DNA from: Flavobacterium johnsoniae
GTDB taxonomy: Bacteria; Bacteroidota; Bacteroidia; Flavobacteriales; Flavobacteriaceae
Length of the DNA: 64,000 nt
Direction of reading: 5' to 3'
NCBI RefSeq assembly: GCF_001879205.1
Contig: NZ_MLFK01000011.1
Coordinates: 62,001-126,000 of the forward strand
Positions 53,151 through 62,947 of this stretch are shown here, piece by piece (within the stretch, counting starts at the first letter, position 1; the number at the start of each line of letters is the position of its first letter). Both the position numbers and the translations under genes were made by a program. The notes beneath the pieces were generated by a model. The model had not been told where the DNA came from and searched no databases. It saw nothing but the letters and a program-made list of their open reading frames with translations.

Positions 53151-54395
53151 TTATTTTATTTCGTTTATTAACTGTTTTGCTTTTGCTGGCTGCATCGAAA
53201 CAAAATAATTAAAAGCCTGATCTAGTTTTCTCTGAGCATCGGCGTTGGATTTCTTTTCTACACGCAGGTTGTACATTTTACTGATATCCGGAAAAACAGA
53301 TTCGGTATTTTTTACTCCGGCAAATGCTTTTACTTTTTCGATAAACGTGTATCCAAATTCAACTGTTGGCTCAAACATTGTCCCTTCTCCAAAGTCATTC
53401 CAGGTAATCAGCTGCAGATAATTTAGATTGGCATTTTTAGCTAAAGAAAGTGTTTCATCGAGTGTTGCGCCATTGTTATGATCTATCGTCCATCCAATAG
53501 CGGCTCCGCCTCCGCCTTCGGCATAAAAATCTTTAAAACCAGGATAAGCGCTCCCCATTGCAACAGAAAGCTTTGGTTTTGTATTGGTATAAAAATTTGT
53601 TAGAAAACTATTGTCTTTGTAAACCCAGGCATATTCTCCAGATGCATTTGCTCCGGCTTCTACGGATTGATCCCAAAGGGTTAAAAAAGCGGGCTTTGTG
53701 GTTAAGGTATTGAAAACGTTTGTCCACTCGGCAGGAGTCTGCAATACGATTGGGCCAAAATTCAACAATAAAGGTTTTCCGTTTACTTTGATGTAATTTT
53801 TATCATCAAAATAGTTTTTCTCCATATAGGCCAAATCTGTTTTTGCAGCACTGGTTACCGAAATTGCTTTTCCGGCATTTACGACATTTGTTGTCACCCT
53901 GTCCTCGTAAACAATGGCATATTCCAAACCAACTTTATCCAGCATGGCAATAAGCTGTTCTGTATTTTCTTTTACCATTCTGTAATCGTTAACATCATAA
54001 GTGCCATACCAATCGATCAATACACCATCAATTCCTGAATATTTCATCAATAATAAATGATTTTCAATCACATTTTTATCGCCCGAATGATATGGCCCGA
54101 TAAGAGGATAATAATACGACGCAATCTCTCTGCGGTTATTGGCTCCTATTGTATTCGGATTTTTGTTTGCCATTGTCCAATGATAACCCCACTTTTTATC
54201 GGTGCTGCTTTCATTGGTTTCAAACCATGGCATATAATGAACGTAAATTTTAGTATTGTTTGTTTTTTCTATTGCAGCCGGTGCAAGTATTTCTGGTTTT
54301 ACAGGTTCTTCTGAACCTTTGTCGTCACTGCTGCATCCGGAAGTGACTAAAATGTTCATTATTCCAAAAAACAATAATGTGATATATCTTTTCAT
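53151..54395 (-). CDS. GH71/GH99-like glycoside hydrolase, surface lipoprotein
   Basis: 414 residues. The lipobox TSGC (Cys21) is followed by SSDDKGSEE, an acidic stretch like the surface-export signal of Bacteroidota lipoproteins. The barrel starts KIYVHYMPWFETN and goes on with GYHWTMANKNP, YYPLIGPYHSGDKNVIENHLLLMKYSGIDGVLIDWYG and LQLITWNDFGEGTMFEPT, the pattern of GH71/GH99-like proteins (alpha-1,3-glucanases and endo-alpha-mannosidases). Which substrate applies is open. It is 25 nt from the GH97 gene. Confidence 0.85.
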   Translation of the reverse strand: MKRYITLLFFGIMNILVTSGCSSDDKGSEEPVKPEILAPAAIEKTNNTKIYVHYMPWFETNESSTDKKWGYHWTMANKNPNTIGANNRREIASYYYPLIGPYHSGDKNVIENHLLLMKYSGIDGVLIDWYGTYDVNDYRMVKENTEQLIAMLDKVGLEYAIVYEDRVTTNVVNAGKAISVTSAAKTDLAYMEKNYFDDKNYIKVNGKPLLLNFGPIVLQTPAEWTNVFNTLTTKPAFLTLWDQSVEAGANASGEYAWVYKDNSFLTNFYTNTKPKLSVAMGSAYPGFKDFYAEGGGGAAIGWTIDHNNGATLDETLSLAKNANLNYLQLITWNDFGEGTMFEPTVEFGYTFIEKVKAFAGVKNTESVFPDISKMYNLRVEKKSNADAQRKLDQAFNYFVSMQPAKAKQLINEIK

Positions 54396-54469
54396 GTTTT
54401 ATGTATTGATGTTTAAAAATATGTCAGCCTTCCACGACTAACCAACATGGAAGACTGACATTAAGAAAC

Positions 54470-55984
54470 CTAATTTACCGGGTATCCAGGATTTTGTACC
54501 AGGTTTTTATTTGTAGATAATACTGTGCTTGGGATAGGGAAAATTGCTCTGTATTTTTCTGTTGGTCCTTTTTCCCACCATGGCAGGAAGAATGTTCCAA
54601 AACGAATATTATCTGTTCTTCTTCTTCCTTCAAAAGTGAATTCTCTAAGTAATTCTTTATCGATGAAATTAAGATCAATTACCGCCGGCATTTCGGCACC
54701 TGCGCGAGATGTTATCTGCTGTACAAAAGGTTTTGCCAAATCAGGAGAACCTAAACGTACGTAACATTCTGCCTGCATCATTAAAATTTCGGCATAACGA
54801 ATTAATACTAAATCGTGATCGCGTTCCCAGGTTTCTCCGGCTTTCATTTCGTATTTTCCTAAACGAACTCCCTGATTATCTTTAGCATTGGCTACACTTG
54901 TAACTTCTTCTGTATAGATAAGAGGCTCTCCGTTATCCATAATGATTACGTTTCCTGTAGCCATATTGATCTGCTCGCCTGCCACCATACATTTCTTTCT
55001 TTTATCTGTATCGGCAAAGGCAGAGAAAACACCCGGCTGTGCACACATTCCGTTTGCACTCCAAGGGTAATCAGTTCCTGAAACAGACATTGTTAACCTG
55101 TGCAGGTAATGGCATGACATTGAATTCATATAGTTTCCAACAGTTCCTGCTTTTGAATCGTAAGGAATTGCGAAAATGATTTCTGGCGACTTCTCGTTTT
55201 CTGTTGCAAAATTGGTAAAGAAATCAGGAGTCAAAGTATAACCTGCCACTTTTTGGCACATATTAATACAATCCTGCCAGCGTGGTGTTCCTATAAAAGC
55301 CTCTGAATTAAGATATAACCTTGCCAAAATAGAATAGGCTACATTTTTTGTCATTTTAGAGTACACTACGTTAGATGCTAAATATGGAATTGCATCTAAG
55401 AACTCCTTTTCAACAAAATCGTAAACTTGTTTTCTGGTAGAATTTGACGGCAGCGATGTATCTTCAAAATTTGTCACAATCGGCACATTTCCAAATGCAT
55501 CCAGAAGGTTATAATAGTAATAAGCTCTTAACGCTTTTAACTCTGCATAAATTGGTGCTTTTGCTTTATCAGCCAATGTCGACTTATCAACTTGATAAAT
55601 AATAGCGTTGATTTTTGCAATTCCGGTATAGTTGTAACGCCAGGCTGCAAGAATCAAACGGTTGTCTGCTTTCCAGGTATGTTTTTGCGCATCCTGATAC
55701 TGCCCGCCATCGTACCAGTTTGTACCTCTGGTTGGAATTGTAGCCTCATCTGAAACGGTTTCATTTAAAAAGAATACAAATTCACAAGTTGGATAGTTAT
55801 TCGAAATATTATCGGCAAATCCTCTTAACGAAGAATATGCCCCTCCAACCAATGCATCAACTTCTTTTGGAGTATTTCCAAAATTTCCATCTTCTACTTT
55901 ATCATATAAATCTTCATTTAAATTGGTACATGATATCGTAAAAAGCATGCTTACTAATAATGCTGCTGTTATTTTGATTTTCAT
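54470..55984 (-). CDS. susD: SusD/RagB-family surface glycan-binding lipoprotein
   Basis: 504 residues with lipobox TISC (Cys19). N-terminal NLNEDLYDKVEDGNFG and the tetratricopeptide-like core with KAPIYAELKALRAYYYYNLLDAFGNVPIVT are standard SusD features, and the C-terminus ends REFTFEGRRRTDNIRFGTFF…IFPIPSTVLSTNKNLVQNPGY, the SusD closing block. It forms the lid over the SusC transporter and captures the glycan. It is 24 nt from susC. Confidence 0.95.
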   Translation of the reverse strand: MKIKITAALLVSMLFTISCTNLNEDLYDKVEDGNFGNTPKEVDALVGGAYSSLRGFADNISNNYPTCEFVFFLNETVSDEATIPTRGTNWYDGGQYQDAQKHTWKADNRLILAAWRYNYTGIAKINAIIYQVDKSTLADKAKAPIYAELKALRAYYYYNLLDAFGNVPIVTNFEDTSLPSNSTRKQVYDFVEKEFLDAIPYLASNVVYSKMTKNVAYSILARLYLNSEAFIGTPRWQDCINMCQKVAGYTLTPDFFTNFATENEKSPEIIFAIPYDSKAGTVGNYMNSMSCHYLHRLTMSVSGTDYPWSANGMCAQPGVFSAFADTDKRKKCMVAGEQINMATGNVIIMDNGEPLIYTEEVTSVANAKDNQGVRLGKYEMKAGETWERDHDLVLIRYAEILMMQAECYVRLGSPDLAKPFVQQITSRAGAEMPAVIDLNFIDKELLREFTFEGRRRTDNIRFGTFFLPWWEKGPTEKYRAIFPIPSTVLSTNKNLVQNPGYPVN

Positions 55985-56008
55985 TTTTTATATTTTTGAG
56001 TTAATCGC

Positions 56009-59000
56009 TTAATTATTCAGCGTGAAATTTAATCCAACAGAAATTGTAGTTGGTCTAGGATAATTATTGAATTTCTCTATACCCGGTCCCGCTAATCCAG
56101 TCTGGTCTACTACTCCTGTCTGACCTACTCCGTTTTGCGCATTTAATCCAATCTCAGGATCTACCCCTTTATATTTGGTAAACACAGCAAGGTTTTCTCC
56201 CATCAGGTAAACTCTCAGCTTTGAGCTTTTATATTTTAAAGGCATTGTATAACCAACTGAAAGTGTCTGTAATCTAAAGAACGATGCATCTTCTATCCAG
56301 TAATCAGAATACTTTGGAGCAGAAGTAATCCCGCTTGATAAGAAATCATCCGGCACGTTATAAGTTGGTAATCTGTTTGGATCATTCAGCATCATATTAG
56401 TTGCATTCAAAGCTTTTTGACCAAACATTCCGTAGCCGGAAACTCCAAGATCAAAGTTTTTGTATGTAAAATTCATTCCGAAACCTAAAGTTAAATCAGG
56501 CTGAATATTTCCTAAATCTGTTTTATCAGCATCTACTAAAGCATCTCCTGCCACTATATCTCCCGCCGCATTATAGTATTGTATTTTACCGGCCGCGTCA
56601 AGTCCTGCATTTCTGAATCCCCAGAAAGTTCCAACCGGATATCCTTCGGCAATAATTTGAGAATATTGTCCAGACATACCAGATAAACCATGTAATGAAC
56701 CACTGTAAATTACATCTGTTTTATAAGTTGGATTTGACAGTTTTTCAATTTTTTGAACGTTATGTCCAAGTGTTAAATTAGCATTCCAGGTAAATTTATC
56801 ACCTCTTACGATGTCAGCATTTAATGTAAGTTCAACTCCTTTATTAGACATTTCACCAACGTTTGCCAGCATTGTTCCTACTAAATATGGAGGCTGAGGA
56901 ACTTCGTAGGTGTACAATAAATCGTCTGTATTTTTTTGGTACCATTCAAATGAACCTGTAATTCTGTCGAATAAAGTAAAATCTACCCCAATATTTAATT
57001 GTCTGGTTGATTCCCATTTCAAATCAGGATTTGGATTTTGTGTTGGAGAATATGCTAAACTCCATCTTCCTGTAGCAGGATCGTAGTAACTGTCGTTTCC
57101 AACACCTAAAATAGATAACGATTTGTATTCGCCAATTCCGTCCTGATTACCTGTAACTCCGTAACCTACTCTTAATTTTAAAGAATTCAGCCAGTTTTTT
57201 GTACCGCTCATAAACTCTTCGTTAGAAATTCTCCACGCTGCAGATGCAGATGGGAAAGTTCCCCATTTATTATTTTCTCCAAAACGGCTTGAACCATCTC
57301 TTCTTACTGTTGCAGTAAGCAGGTATCTTCCGTCGTATCCATAATTAGCACGAGCATAGAAAGAAACTAAATTTGATTTTCCTTTGTATGAATAGACATC
57401 TCCTAAACGGTAGTTTGAACCTCCGCCTAAATTATTATAACTAAAAGCATCTGTGACAAAGCCGGAACGCTGTGCCCCAAAACCTTCATAAATATTTTCC
57501 AGATAAGAATATCCGGCAAGAGCACTAATATTGTGTTTATCGATTACTTTATTGTAATTTACGTAAAGCTCTCCTTGTGCATTTGTGAATTCTGCGTAAG
57601 TTCTCTGCGCGCGTCCAGATTCAGCACGGCCTTCGATAATGGCATACGTTGGAATGTAAGTACCGCCTGCCACGGCATTGTGTTCTAACGAAATATTAGC
57701 AACGGCCTGAAAATCATTTAGGAATTTAACCTCAGTTTTAAAATATCCTAAAAGTCTGTGTCTTTCATTATCAACTGTTCTGTTGGTTAAAATTTCTACC
57801 GGATTTTCGTAAAGCGTGTAGTTAACAGAAGTAAAGTTTCCATTAGAATCATAAACCGGAATAGTTGGGTTTAAGTTGTAAGCACGCTCAAAAATAGTAT
57901 AGTCAATTGGATGCCATTTATCGATATTGGCAAATAATCCCATATCAAATTTTACATCTTTATTATCACCAAGATACTGATAAGCACTTATGTTTCCGCT
58001 GATTCTTTCCAAACCGGATTTTTTAATAACCCCTTCATTGTTTAAGTACGAAAGTGAAGCTCTAAAACCGCTGTCGGTTTTTCCGGAATTAATGCTTAAA
58101 GTGTGAGACTGAGAAATTGCAGTCTGCTCAATTGCTTTCTGCCAATTTGTATTTCCTCCAAAATCAATTGCATCCTTGTTTCCGGTTTCACGCATGTAGC
58201 TTCTCCATTGGTTTGCCGAAAGAAGATCTAAATTATCTGTAACATAACCAATACTGGATAATCCGCTGTAAACTACAGAAACGCCTTTTGTACCGGATTT
58301 TGTTGTAATAATGATTACACCGTTTGCTCCTCTTGAACCATAAATAGCTGTTGCCGAAGCATCTTTAAGAACGTCTACCGATTTAATATCCGAAGGCTGC
58401 ACCACATTGATATCAACACCAGCAATACCGTCAACCACAATAAGCGGGCTGTTGCTTGCCGTTAACGAAGTTCCTCCACGTAAACGAATAGTAGCACCAG
58501 CGGCAGGATCTCCCGAAGGACGGATAATGTTTAGTCCTGCAACTTTTCCCTGCAAAACCTGCTCTGTTGATGAAATTGTTCCTTTTACTAAATTATCTGC
58601 AGAAACAGTTGAAATAGCTCCTGTTAAATCAGATTTCTTTTGTGTTCCGTATCCTACAGCAACCACCTGAACTTCTGCCAATTGATAACCGTCGTTTTGC
58701 AGACGAATATCTAATTTTGAAGTCGACGCCGTAATTTGAACCTTTTGTGTTGTTGACCCGATGAATGAAACTTCTATCGAACCTCCTACGGCTACCTCCA
58801 GTGTAAATTTTCCGTCAAAATCAGTTGTTGTCGCATTTCTTGTTCCTGTTTCTATTACCGAAGCCCCCGGTAATACTGTACCCGTATTGTCATAAACGGT
58901 ACCTGTAATCAGCTTTTTCCCCTGAGCAAACATTCCTGCCGAAAGAAAAAGCATGAAAATCATGAATACCAGCGATTTACTAGTCCACATTTGATGCAGG

Positions 59001-59026
59001 ACTATTCTTTTATTTTTACTATTCAT
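56009..59026 (-). CDS. susC: SusC/RagA-family TonB-dependent glycan transporter
   Basis: 1005 residues. Signal peptide (cleaved about residue 35 at MFAQ), a carboxypeptidase-regulatory-like domain (about 38-110, ITGTVYDNTGTVLPGASVIE), plug (about 118-235, VAVGYGTQKKSDLTGAISTVS) with the SusC motif DASATAIYGSRGANGVIIITTK, then the 22-strand barrel ending GLNFTLNN. It imports oligosaccharides with SusD. Unusually, two lipoprotein/surface genes lie upstream of it, in the place where susC is often first. Confidence 0.95.
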   Translation of the reverse strand: MNSKNKRIVLHQMWTSKSLVFMIFMLFLSAGMFAQGKKLITGTVYDNTGTVLPGASVIETGTRNATTTDFDGKFTLEVAVGGSIEVSFIGSTTQKVQITASTSKLDIRLQNDGYQLAEVQVVAVGYGTQKKSDLTGAISTVSADNLVKGTISSTEQVLQGKVAGLNIIRPSGDPAAGATIRLRGGTSLTASNSPLIVVDGIAGVDINVVQPSDIKSVDVLKDASATAIYGSRGANGVIIITTKSGTKGVSVVYSGLSSIGYVTDNLDLLSANQWRSYMRETGNKDAIDFGGNTNWQKAIEQTAISQSHTLSINSGKTDSGFRASLSYLNNEGVIKKSGLERISGNISAYQYLGDNKDVKFDMGLFANIDKWHPIDYTIFERAYNLNPTIPVYDSNGNFTSVNYTLYENPVEILTNRTVDNERHRLLGYFKTEVKFLNDFQAVANISLEHNAVAGGTYIPTYAIIEGRAESGRAQRTYAEFTNAQGELYVNYNKVIDKHNISALAGYSYLENIYEGFGAQRSGFVTDAFSYNNLGGGSNYRLGDVYSYKGKSNLVSFYARANYGYDGRYLLTATVRRDGSSRFGENNKWGTFPSASAAWRISNEEFMSGTKNWLNSLKLRVGYGVTGNQDGIGEYKSLSILGVGNDSYYDPATGRWSLAYSPTQNPNPDLKWESTRQLNIGVDFTLFDRITGSFEWYQKNTDDLLYTYEVPQPPYLVGTMLANVGEMSNKGVELTLNADIVRGDKFTWNANLTLGHNVQKIEKLSNPTYKTDVIYSGSLHGLSGMSGQYSQIIAEGYPVGTFWGFRNAGLDAAGKIQYYNAAGDIVAGDALVDADKTDLGNIQPDLTLGFGMNFTYKNFDLGVSGYGMFGQKALNATNMMLNDPNRLPTYNVPDDFLSSGITSAPKYSDYWIEDASFFRLQTLSVGYTMPLKYKSSKLRVYLMGENLAVFTKYKGVDPEIGLNAQNGVGQTGVVDQTGLAGPGIEKFNNYPRPTTISVGLNFTLNN

Positions 59027-59054
59027 TAGAATGATGTTTTAATTTGATAGTGAA

Positions 59055-60137
59055 TTATTTGTCTAAAGTTTTAAGAGGAATCGTCGTGTTTGAAATTGTT
59101 TTGTCTTTGTTGTCTTTTACCAAAACATGAATTTCACTTAAAACCGGAGAATCTTTTAGTTCTGAAACTAAATTGACAAATCCTTTTATCTCTGCAACTC
59201 CTCCTGTAAACTCACCAGAAATTGTTTTTGTTCCGGCAGTAATGGTGTAAATTAATTTATTTACTCCCGGCTCATTATTTTTTCTATAAATTCCTAAGAA
59301 ATCTTTTTGGCTGATTTGTAAAGGAAAATATCCAAAAACCGGTGCTGGCGGCGGTACATAAGCACCTGCATATAAAACCTGATCCGGAATAGTTCCTGCC
59401 CAGTCGTCTTTTACCATCAGGAAAACTAAATTTTCCATTACATAACCATCTGGAGCATTATAGTAATCTTTTGGAACTAAATCCATTTTGTAAAACCCGT
59501 TTCCTAAATCTTTTAATTTTGTTTTTGCCGCTATTTCCGGCAGCCATGATTGGTATTCTTGTTTAATATCCCAATCGTTTAGTCCGCTGTGCATATGAAC
59601 GCTTGTTGCGCCTGCAAATCCCGGAGCCAGATTGGCATTAAACAAAATACTTACGCCTTTATCCAAAGTTGGTTTTGTCGGATAAGCTCTAATCAGCTCA
59701 TTTGCTGTATAAAATGTTGTAAAATCCGTGTACACCATATTACCCACATCGCTTTGTTTAGATCCGTTTTTGTTTTTTAAACGAAACCAAAATCCTGCAC
59801 TTGCTGCAATTTCGGCCGGGGTTTTAGAGAAATATAATGTTGGTGTTAATGTAAAACTCCAAACTTTGTTTCCTTCATATTTTAGTTTTGCAAAGTCAGA
59901 TGAGTTTTCCCAATTGTTTGCGTCCGGTTCAGACGGAGACCAGATCCACATATATAAATCCTCATTTTCGGCAAATGTAGTTCCCGAAAGATCAAAATAC
60001 CACGTAACTTGTTCATCATATTTGTAAACTACAGGAAATGATGACATAGCTCCTACAGCCCCAGCATTTTCTTGTGCTTTAGTAAAAGTTGGAGCCATCA
60101 ACAGGGCAAGTAAAATTGTATATAGAAATTTTTTCAT
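59055..60137 (-). CDS. Exported PUL protein, SusE/F- or DUF4961-like candidate
   Basis: 360 residues with a cleaved signal peptide (about residue 21, TKAQ). No lipobox. The middle region WYFDLSGTTFAENEDLYMWIWSPSEP with many Trp and Tyr, and the second segment VSILFNANLAPGFAGATSVHMHSGLNDW, look like two beta-sandwich carbohydrate-binding modules (about 30-150 and 155-270). The C-terminus is another beta domain. It may be DUF4961-type, often linked to DUF5004 genes, but this is uncertain. It probably binds glycan at the cell surface. Confidence 0.68.
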   Translation of the reverse strand: MKKFLYTILLALLMAPTFTKAQENAGAVGAMSSFPVVYKYDEQVTWYFDLSGTTFAENEDLYMWIWSPSEPDANNWENSSDFAKLKYEGNKVWSFTLTPTLYFSKTPAEIAASAGFWFRLKNKNGSKQSDVGNMVYTDFTTFYTANELIRAYPTKPTLDKGVSILFNANLAPGFAGATSVHMHSGLNDWDIKQEYQSWLPEIAAKTKLKDLGNGFYKMDLVPKDYYNAPDGYVMENLVFLMVKDDWAGTIPDQVLYAGAYVPPPAPVFGYFPLQISQKDFLGIYRKNNEPGVNKLIYTITAGTKTISGEFTGGVAEIKGFVNLVSELKDSPVLSEIHVLVKDNKDKTISNTTIPLKTLDK

Positions 60138-60145
60138 ATTACTTT

Positions 60146-60667
60146 TTAATTAATAGCATTTAATTTGAATACATAAGACACAATCGAAATTCCTGCTGAA
60201 GAATGTACTAATTGAAGTTCCATTTCACCATTCTTTCCGGGAACTGAAGATATTCTAAGTTCGTCTGTTTTTTGAGTTTTCTGTGCGTCACTATACAAGT
60301 AGATTTTAACAGCACTTGCATTTGTTGGTTGAAAATCTGAGCTTAATTCCCAGTATCCTTTTGGGGCAAATAAGGGAGGAACATTACCCGTTACTTCATA
60401 ACTTGTAGGATTGTTTTTTTCGTCTACGCTGAAATTGATTTTAAAATCTTCGTAGTTAAAAAAAGTACTCAAGTTTTCTTCATTTGGCTCAATTTTGGCT
60501 GCCTTGGCAACCTCATCTACCATCTTCAAATTTGTTAATCCCCAGGTTCCATTTACTTTCTCATAAAGGGTAATAGGATTAACGTAGCTGCCGTCTTCTG
60601 TATTATCGCAGCTCATGGCGAAAAAACACATAAATAGTGCTAACCAATAATAACTTTTACTTCTCAT
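60146..60667 (-). CDS. DUF5004-type lipoprotein, first gene of the PUL operon
   Basis: From ATG 60667 (MRSKSYYWLALFMCFF) a lipobox MSC with Cys20 is followed by the acidic DNTEDGSY, a surface-export-like signal. The 173-residue product has NGTWGLTNLKMVDEVAKAAKIEP and strands of a lipocalin-like fold, the pattern of DUF5004. A longer start at 60694 adds nine residues ahead of the signal. It likely helps bind or present the glycan. The operon promoter should lie just upstream (60.7-60.9 kb). Confidence 0.78.
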   Translation of the reverse strand: MRSKSYYWLALFMCFFAMSCDNTEDGSYVNPITLYEKVNGTWGLTNLKMVDEVAKAAKIEPNEENLSTFFNYEDFKINFSVDEKNNPTSYEVTGNVPPLFAPKGYWELSSDFQPTNASAVKIYLYSDAQKTQKTDELRISSVPGKNGEMELQLVHSSAGISIVSYVFKLNAIN

Positions 60668-60694
60668 AAATTTTTGGTTTTTGTTAGTTTTCAT

Positions 60695-61141
60695 CCTCTT
60701 AAAAGGACAGTACGAAACTAGATGTTAAATAAATCTAAAAAAAAATATCTTTAAAAAATCAAGACGTTATTCAGCCATTTTTAACCATAGAACACTAACA
60801 ATCAATACTTTAAACAATTTAGCATTTTATAAAAATCAAGGTCGTGTATAGACCAAAAAGCACCATTAATTAATGGTAAATATGACAATATGAAAATTTT
60901 ATATGAATATTTTTTCACTATATACATATATAATCACATTTTATTGTATAATTGCAAATAATTAGAGTACTTTTAACAATTCAAAGCCTTTTCTAGGCCT
61001 CTAAGAAGCATTTCTTTAGAAAATCTCAACAAGCTGCTCTTTATTCTAAAAACTGAAAATCATCAGTTTTTCATTAATTTTGACTTTAAACGAATTAGCC
61101 CAGACCATAAATTATCTTACCCTAAAAACCACAATCAAACC
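60695..61141. promoter_or_regulatory. Divergent control region of the PUL and its regulator
   Basis: 447 bp, very AT-rich, no ORF. A perfect 16-bp palindrome ACCATTAATTAATGGT (60862-60877) lies about midway; TAATTTTG (61075-61082) fits a -7 box for the plus-strand regulator with about 60 nt of leader. A CTAGTTTCGTA stretch on the minus strand near 60710 is a poor -7 match for the operon. The palindrome is the best operator candidate. Confidence 0.45.
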
Positions 61142-62740
61142 ATGCAAAAAATATTCATTTTATATTTTTTCATCATGGGTTTTTCTCTAACTGCGAAAGA
61201 GACAAATCCAATTCTTGAAGAATTAGATAAAGTACTTCTCAAAAAAGAAGTTTACCTTAAACAGAAATATCGAAAAATTGAAATCTTAAAAAAGAACGTT
61301 TCAAAATTTACCCTTAGCCAAAATAACGAACAGCTCTATAATACTTATATGTCATTATTTGATGAGTATAAATCGTTTAAATATGATTCGGCGTATTATT
61401 ATTTAGAAGAAGCAAAAATCAAGGCCAAAGTTTTAAAAGATCCCAAATTTTTATCAAAAAGCCGGATTAAGGAAGGTTTCGTACTGCTTTCATCAGGACT
61501 TTTTAAAGAAGCCATCGATACGCTCAATGTGATTGATGATAAAAAGCTCGACCTGAAAAACAAATTTGAATACTATAACATCAAAGCCCGTGCTTATTAT
61601 GATCTCGCCGATTACAACCGCGATCAGCGCTTTAATATCCATTATGTACAGCAGGGAAATCATTTTCTAAAAAAGGCACTCGAATTAATTGGAACCAATA
61701 CCAACGAATATTGGGCTGCCGAAAGTTTAAAGCGCTTAAAACAGCAGGATTGGCGCGGTGCGGAATTTGCTTTCAGCTATTGGATCAACAATTATAAACT
61801 GCCGCCGGATTATTATGGAATTGCAACTTCCAGCCTGGGATATATTTATTCAGAAAGAGGATATACTAAAAAAGCGATTCATTACCTCGCACTAGCCGCT
61901 ATTGCCGATGTTAAAAATGCAACCAAAGAAACTGTAGCCCTGCGGAATTTGGCAAATGAACTCTTTAAAATGGGTTATTTAGAAAAAGCCAATGAATATA
62001 TTAATATTGCCATGGATGATGCTACTTTTTATAACGCCAGACATCGCAAAATTGAAATTTCGTCGATATTGCCTATTATCGAAAAAGCACAGCTGAATAA
62101 TGTAAAGGACAAGAACGATAAATTGGAGAAGATCATCATTTTATTGACGATCCTTACCCTTATTATTATCCTGTTCTCTATTATTATCTTTAAACAATTA
62201 AAAGAGAAAAATAAAGCCCGAAAGATAATGGCTTCGTCATACGCACAGCTCCAGGAAATGAATATCAGCCTGAGCGAGGCAAATGCTATTAAAGAGGAAT
62301 ATATTACGTATTTTATTAAAGCCACATCGGCGTTTATTAATAAGATTGATCATATTCAAAAAAGTACGCTTCATAAAATCATTACAAAGAAAACCGATGA
62401 AGTGATTGCGAGTTTAAAACGTTATAATGTAAAGGAAGAAAGAGAAAATCTGTTCCACCAATTTGATGAAATTTTCCTGAAATTGTTCCCCACTTTCGTA
62501 ACCGATTTTAATCATTTATTTCCAAATGATCATAAATGCATCGTTAAGAAAGGTGAACTTTTGAATACAGAACTCCGCATTTTTGCCTTATACCGATTAG
62601 GAATTCAGGACAGCAGTCAAATGGCTGAATTTCTGGAACTTTCTGTGGCTACAATTTATACGTACAAAACCAGAATCAAAAGTAAATCTGATTTTAAGGA
62701 TACTTTTGAGGAAAAAATTATGGCGATAAAAACGATTTAG
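61142..62740 (+). CDS. DUF6377-type TPR-TM-HTH regulator of the PUL
   Basis: 532 residues. Signal/anchor start, helical TPR-like repeats outside the cytosol (about 60-310, e.g. GLFKEAIDTLNVIDDKK, YSERGYTKKAIHYLALAAI, KMGYLEKANEYINIA), one TM helix (about 329-348), a coiled coil, and a C-terminal HTH (LNTELRIFALYRLGIQDSSQMAEFLELSVATIYTYKTRIKSKS, about 472-515). It joins sensing in the periplasm to DNA binding, as in SusR-like systems, and is divergent from the susC operon. DUF6377 match is by overall layout. Confidence 0.85.
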   Translation: MQKIFILYFFIMGFSLTAKETNPILEELDKVLLKKEVYLKQKYRKIEILKKNVSKFTLSQNNEQLYNTYMSLFDEYKSFKYDSAYYYLEEAKIKAKVLKDPKFLSKSRIKEGFVLLSSGLFKEAIDTLNVIDDKKLDLKNKFEYYNIKARAYYDLADYNRDQRFNIHYVQQGNHFLKKALELIGTNTNEYWAAESLKRLKQQDWRGAEFAFSYWINNYKLPPDYYGIATSSLGYIYSERGYTKKAIHYLALAAIADVKNATKETVALRNLANELFKMGYLEKANEYINIAMDDATFYNARHRKIEISSILPIIEKAQLNNVKDKNDKLEKIIILLTILTLIIILFSIIIFKQLKEKNKARKIMASSYAQLQEMNISLSEANAIKEEYITYFIKATSAFINKIDHIQKSTLHKIITKKTDEVIASLKRYNVKEERENLFHQFDEIFLKLFPTFVTDFNHLFPNDHKCIVKKGELLNTELRIFALYRLGIQDSSQMAEFLELSVATIYTYKTRIKSKSDFKDTFEEKIMAIKTI

Positions 62741-62947
62741 GATTTTGAGATGCTAAGATGCTAACTTAATAAGAGAGTGAGTTCTTTTACTCTAAAGTTA
62801 TGAATAAAAAACGCCGCGAATTCACGAATTGCGACGTTTCAGGATTCTTGATGCTGCAAGGTTTCTAAACTTGCAGGTCTTTTTACCATTTTACTTTTAA
62901 AATTTTATACCTGTGAGGATTTAAAAACCTTACAGGTATAAAAATAT
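62741..62947. repeat. Repeats between convergent genes
   Basis: GATGCTAAGATGCTAA (62750-62765) belongs to the family at 44217. Then comes a weak hairpin (CGCGAATTCACGAATTGCG near 62815) and the inverted repeat TATACCTGTGAGG / CCTTACAGGTATA (62908-62920 with 62929-62941). No ORF. Confidence 0.55.
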
